Shown in pieces: positions 59,728-64,000 of a stretch of 64,000 nucleotides of DNA. The stretch is from Cucumis sativus. Taxonomy: Eukaryota > Streptophyta > Magnoliopsida > Cucurbitales > Cucurbitaceae. Position numbers and translations under genes: made by a program. The stretch is taken from NCBI RefSeq assembly GCF_000004075.3, contig NC_026657.2, positions 35,078,732 to 35,142,731 of the forward strand, written 5' to 3'. The notes beneath the pieces are model-generated. The model did not search any database, was not told the DNA's origin, and saw nothing but the letters and a program-made list of their open reading frames with translations. Numbering within the stretch: the first letter of the stretch is position 1; every line of letters begins with the position of its first letter.

Positions 59728-60748
59728 ATGGCTTCAGAATCAGGCCCTGCAGTGCCTGCTCTGCCTCTGCAGGATCGGGTCGCCATTGTCACTGGTGCCT
59801 CACGGGGCATAGGCCGAGGCATCGCCCTTCACCTAGCCGGTCTTGGCGCCCGAGTTGTTGTCAACTATGTGTCTAGTTCAGCTGAAGCCGATCAAGTTGT
59901 TGCCGATATCAACTCATCCTCGGCCGCAGGGAGCAGCCAACGAGCCATTGCTTGGCGGGCAGATGTCTCGGATCCAGAGCAAGTGAAGTCTCTGTTTGAT
60001 GCAGCTGAGCAGGCATTTGGATCTCAGGTCCATATCCTTGTTAACTCTGCTGGAATTTCAGATCCTACTTACCCTTATATTGCCAATACACCATTGGAGA
60101 TTTTCGACCATCTTTTCAGGTGCCTCTCACTCTTCTCCCCTAAGATTTCTTTGGAAAAAGTTTAGTTTTCAAATGTTTGATGAGTATTAATCTTTAAAAA
60201 CTTTCAATTTGGCTGAAGCATAAGCATAAATCAATGATTTACATAAGACTCAACAAGTTCAATGAAGTTGGATTATAGAACCTCTTGTTCTAATATGAAA
60301 ACAACACCAATGAGTAAAATAGTTGAGTGTGTTCTTCAGTGTGAACACGAGGGGATGTTTTCTGTGCTGCAAAGAAGCAGCAAACCGAGTAAAACGCGGC
60401 GGTGGGGGGCGAATAATACTGATATCGTCGACAGCAGTGGCTGCAACGACAGCCGGGTTAGGAGCGTACACAGCATCGAAAGCAGCAGTGGAGGCAATGG
60501 CGAAGGTGACGGCGAAGGAGCTGAGTGGGACTGGAATATCAGTGAACTGCATAGCGCCGGGGGCGACGGCGACAGAGATGTTTTACAAAGGAATAGATGA
60601 GGAAGGAGTGAAGAAGGTGATTGATAAGTGTCCGATGGGAAGGCTTGGTGTTCCAAAAGATGTGGCTTCTTTTGTTGGGTTCTTGGCGTCTGACGATGGG
60701 GAGTGGATCAATGGTCAAGTCATTCTCGTCAATGGCGGCATTGTGTAG
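59728..60748 (+). CDS. Short-chain dehydrogenase/reductase, NADPH-dependent aldehyde reductase type (copy 1)
   Basis: Exons 59728-60119 and 60340-60748 give 266 aa. A classical SDR: TGASRGIGRG (22-31) binds the cofactor, an Arg soon after the second strand (GARVVVNYVSS) suits NADPH, NSAG (106-109), catalytic N133, S160/161 (ILISST), Y174 and K178 (YTASK), then SVNCIAPGATATEMF and NGQVILVNGG. Closest recalled plant group: NADPH-dependent aldehyde reductase-like proteins, which reduce reactive aldehydes; the substrate here is unknown. The intron is GT-AG, phase 2, at FS|VNTRG. No long transit peptide, so probably cytosolic. A sister gene follows in tandem 1.9 kb downstream. The ATG at 59728 is the first in frame after GTG AGT ACA. 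Confidence 0.93.
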
Positions 60749-62675
60749 CTTCTCATCATGGCCAAGGTTGAGTCATCGTTCATCAATCATCAACTATATA
60801 TTCTAAATTTGGTTACTGTTCTTTTAAAATTTTTAGAATTTGTGAAGAATTTTTATATCGTTTTAAAGGATTTTTTAAAAATAAAATTTATATCTCATAA
60901 CTTGGTTGGAAATGAGTTCAAAATACTATTGATAAAAGGATGATCATTAGTGATATCAACTATGAGATCTTTTGAAGTAGTGTACTCAAGCATAATATCA
61001 TTGTGAAAAATATATGGAGGGTTTGTTGTTCTTAATTTTTTTGCTTCACAAGTTTGTTTAATTTTAATCCTCTACTTTTACTAAATCTTAAATTTAATTT
61101 CTTTAAAGTTAGTTGATTTCTATTTAAATGATAATAATAACTTTCAAAATAAAGTGTTTAGCTTTGAACCTTAATAAACTAGTCATGAGACTAAGAATGA
61201 TTTATGGAAAGCAGAAGAATTAAAGTTGAACAAAAATGAATAAATTTCAACCTATAATAACACAAATGATATTTTAACATCTATTTTTCTTTCTTTGTTT
61301 GTTTTTTATAACATGGAATCTATAGAAATCTATCCACCAACTTTGAAATCCGTAAGACAAATTTTACTTGGGGTCATTTAGTCCATTTTTTGTTTTAGTT
61401 TGAGTATTAAACAACTTAAAATTTATTCAATTAATACAAAATGTTGTCTATAATTAAAGTGTCCATTCCAATATAGTTCAATAGATAATTCTTTTTATTT
61501 TTAAAAAATAGATCTATATTTTCCTTTTGTTTATTTTTTTTATTTATCATTTACAATATGGAGTGAATTGTGGAAAAATCGAACCTTCAACTTCAATGTT
61601 AATAATACAAAAAGTATGACATTTGAACTACGCTCATTTTGATCGATAGATAGATTCATTAAATGCCTAAATAATTCAACTACGTACCTAATCAAAATCG
61701 ATACAGTACTTTGTTACCTTGTTTGATTTTTCATCCTAAATTGATTGAGCTAAAACAAGGTAACATTAGAGGATTACAAGGACAAATTTGATATCCAAAA
61801 TCTTATTAGACACCAAACAAAACTAAATAACTAAAGAACAAATTTGAAACTAAATTTTTTTTATTTGGTTTCGTTATTTTATAAAAATTTTTTATAAATA
61901 TTTACGAGTAGCACAAAATATTATAATAAGTATGTAAGATTTGATAGATTAAGATAAAAGATTATTATTTATATTTATTTGATATAATTTATTTGGATAT
62001 ATTTCGATCCTCCTCTATCAATTGTGATATTTTACTTTGAAAATATTTTGATTTATTTGGTTATATTAAATATATATATATTCAGTAGATTTTAAATTTT
62101 TGCAAGCATTAGAATGAGATTCATAATTGTCCTTTTATTCTTATTTTATTAAGATGAAACATTTTCTTAATTGATTGGATAACATTAGTGAACTACATGA
62201 TACGTGCTTAGGTGTTACGCATTTTAGTTTTCTCCCCTTTTTATAAAAAAGTTTGATTTTAGTAGCATTCCACCTACTTGTCCATAACATACATTAAAAG
62301 GCCATGCAAAATAATTTAAACAAGAACATAAATGACATATTTATATTTATAACGTGTATTTTTGTGATAACTTGAAAATCGACTTAAAAGTCAACAAAAC
62401 AGCAAATAGCTCTCTTTTAAAAAGTACAAACAAATAGTTTCGTATTAATGCTTAACTTTTACCTACTTAATTTTTATCGGTCGATCAAATCTATATTTAA
62501 GATATAAACTATTTTAGTTGAGATGTGAAAATGAAAAAAAAAAGTTTTAAGGACTGATTGAGTAATACACTGAAAATTTAGGAGTATTGAGTAAATGAAA
62601 ACTATGGTCGGGGACTAAAAGGTTATTTCTCCCAAAATAAAAACAATCATCACTTCCATACAATTTAGAAGAGCT
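60749..62675. other. AT-rich spacer between the tandem SDR genes
   Basis: No gene or intact repeat. It must hold the 3'-UTR of copy 1 and the promoter of copy 2. Confidence 0.5.
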
Positions 62676-63539
62676 ATGGCTTCAGAAGCTTCAGCCATAT
62701 TGCCTCTCAAAGACAGAGTCGCCATTGTTACCGGAGCTTCTCGTGGTATTGGAAAAGCCATCGCTCTCCACTTGGCATCACTTGGCGCCAAGCTTCTCAT
62801 CAATTACGTCTCAAACACATCCCAAGCCGATCTCGTCGCTTCTCAAATCAACTCCTCATTTCCCGGCGCCGCCGTCACTCTCCAAGGCGACGTCTCCGAT
62901 CCGGCTACCGTTGCCGCTCTCTTCGACAAGGCCGAGCACGCTTTCAACTCCCCTGTCCACATCCTCGTCAATTCCGCCGGAATCACCGATCCCTATAGGC
63001 GAACCCTAGCCGACCTTCCCTTGGAGGATTTCGACAGAATTTTCAGGCAAGTTGGTGAAAATATACAAAATAAATGAAGCATTAGGTTTCAATTTCAATT
63101 TTCACGATCATCTTCATCTCTGTTTTCCAGTGTAAATGTAAGAGGATCGTTCCTATGCGCGCAGGAGGGTGCGAAGAGAGTGAAACGCGGGGGAGGAGGT
63201 CGGATTATACTGATATCGTCATCGTTGGTGGGGTTCATGAAGGCAGGTACGGGGGTTTACACGGCTTCGAAGTCGGCGGTGGAGACGATGACGAAGATAG
63301 TGGCGAAGGAAGTGAAAGGAAGTGGAATAACGGTGAACTGTGTGGCCCCGGGAGCGATTGCGACGGAGATGTTTCTGACGGGGAAGAGCGAAGAGGAGGT
63401 GAAGAAAGTGGGGGAGGATTGCCCTATGGGACGGTTGGGGGAGGCCATGGATGTGGCTCCATTGGTGGGGTTCTTGGCTTCAGATTCCGGCGGGTGGGTT
63501 AATGGGCAAGTTATTAGAGTTAATGGTGGTATGATTTGA
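62676..63539 (+). CDS. Short-chain dehydrogenase/reductase, NADPH-dependent aldehyde reductase type (copy 2)
   Basis: Exons 62676-63046 and 63131-63539 give 259 aa. Same family as the upstream copy: TGASRGIGKA (19-28), NSAG (99-102), catalytic N126, S153/154, Y167 and K171 (YTASK), and ITVNCVAPGAIATEMF. The two exon-2 sequences have exactly the same length (409 bp), showing recent tandem duplication or strong constraint. The 84-bp intron sits at the same place (IFS|VNVRG, phase 2) but begins with GC: TTTTCAG|GCAAGT...TTTTCCAG. The nearby GT (CAA|GTTGGT) would break the frame, so a GC-AG intron is the best model. Exon GC content is notably higher than in copy 1 exon 1 surroundings. Substrate not predictable. 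Confidence 0.92.
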
Positions 63540-64000
63540 AAATTCTCCCTTTACTCTCTAATTCCTCTTCCTTCCAAATAATTTGTTCAACTTGAAGCTA
63601 ATAATATGGTGATGAAAAATTATAAGTTACACAAATAAGAATATCATAAATGTGTTTAAAATATGACCATACTTTAGGAGTATTTTTGCCATTCCTAAAC
63701 TTTGTTTTCTTCAAAGTAACTAAATTATCTTTTAAATTTTAAACAAATAAAGGGGTTGTCTTCTAAATTTTGTTTTTTCAAAACCTGTTTTTAAAATCCG
63801 TGACCGTTAACTCTCTCCCTGGCCTTCCTATCAGTGTTGGAGAAATACTATCTTTAAAGAAATAAAAAATACTTTCCTATGAAAATGTACAACAGAAAGA
63901 ATATCCTAATTCCCATTTCAATTTCATTCAAAGAAATCACCAATAATATTAGAATACAAACAAACTAATTCTCAAGGTATTATACATTAGTACTTCAGTG
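63540..64000. other. 3' flank of the second SDR gene
   Basis: AT-rich DNA with the probable 3'-UTR. No further gene seen before the window ends. Confidence 0.5.

Noticed and set aside
60259-60656. Minus-strand and frame-shifted ORFs over SDR exon 2
   Set aside because: Shadows of the real exon at 60340-60748; no independent motif.
1-64000. CRISPR arrays, bacterial operons, prophage or viral genes
   Set aside because: Nothing of this kind was seen; the introns, tRNA type and repeats are those of a plant nuclear chromosome.

Overview
The window is nuclear DNA of a eudicot plant. The evidence is split genes with short exons and mostly GT-AG introns, chloroplast-targeted products (tryptophan synthase alpha, an NDH-complex subunit), a plant-type nuclear tRNA-Cys, and long AT-rich gaps with relics of LINEs, SINEs and foldback elements. 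The repeat types look to me like those of cucurbits (Cucumis), but that is an impression from memory and was not tested. No bacterial, viral or organellar block is visible.

Layout from left to right. 1-2013: first coding exon (minus strand) of an nCBP/4EHP-type eIF4E, the rest lying off the left edge. 4797-5405: a short minus-strand ORF facing a small single-exon membrane-anchored protein. 6809-8943: a CDT1 replication-licensing gene cut short by stop codons and lacking its C-terminal domain. 12.4-14.3 kb: a DUF1639 protein with a 5'-UTR intron. 14.3-21.2 kb: an AT-rich gap, then a minus-strand transcription unit of unknown function. 24.2-29.7 kb: an APS kinase with a long leader intron that holds a U2 snRNA scrap; its first coding intron holds a SINE with a perfect target-site duplication. 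32.3-34.9 kb: a J-domain membrane protein, probably plastidial. 37.9-42.5 kb: tryptophan synthase alpha chain, 9 exons. 44.4-55.2 kb: CCT theta (CCT8), 13 exons, whose introns carry LINE and SINE relics and a 24-base G run. 56.47-57.03 kb: a foldback element of about 560 bp. 57.5-59.4 kb: PnsB2/NDF2 of the chloroplast NDH complex, with a tRNA-Cys(GCA) gene antisense in its first intron. 59.7-63.5 kb: two tandem short-chain dehydrogenases with one intron at the same position.

The genes are ordinary plant genes that act separately (translation, sulfur activation, tryptophan synthesis, protein folding, photosynthetic electron flow, carbonyl reduction). They do not form a pathway cluster. I re-assembled each coding sequence by hand and checked splice phase: APS kinase 207 aa, TSA 312 aa, CCT8 545 aa, PnsB2 348 aa, DnaJ 316 aa, DUF1639 211 aa, SDRs 266 and 259 aa. 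I found no convincing new biological system. The items most worth a second look are the decayed or truncated CDT1, two GC-AG introns (one in only one of the two sister SDR genes), the nested tRNA, the cysteine pair in the APS kinase, the U2 fragment and the large foldback.
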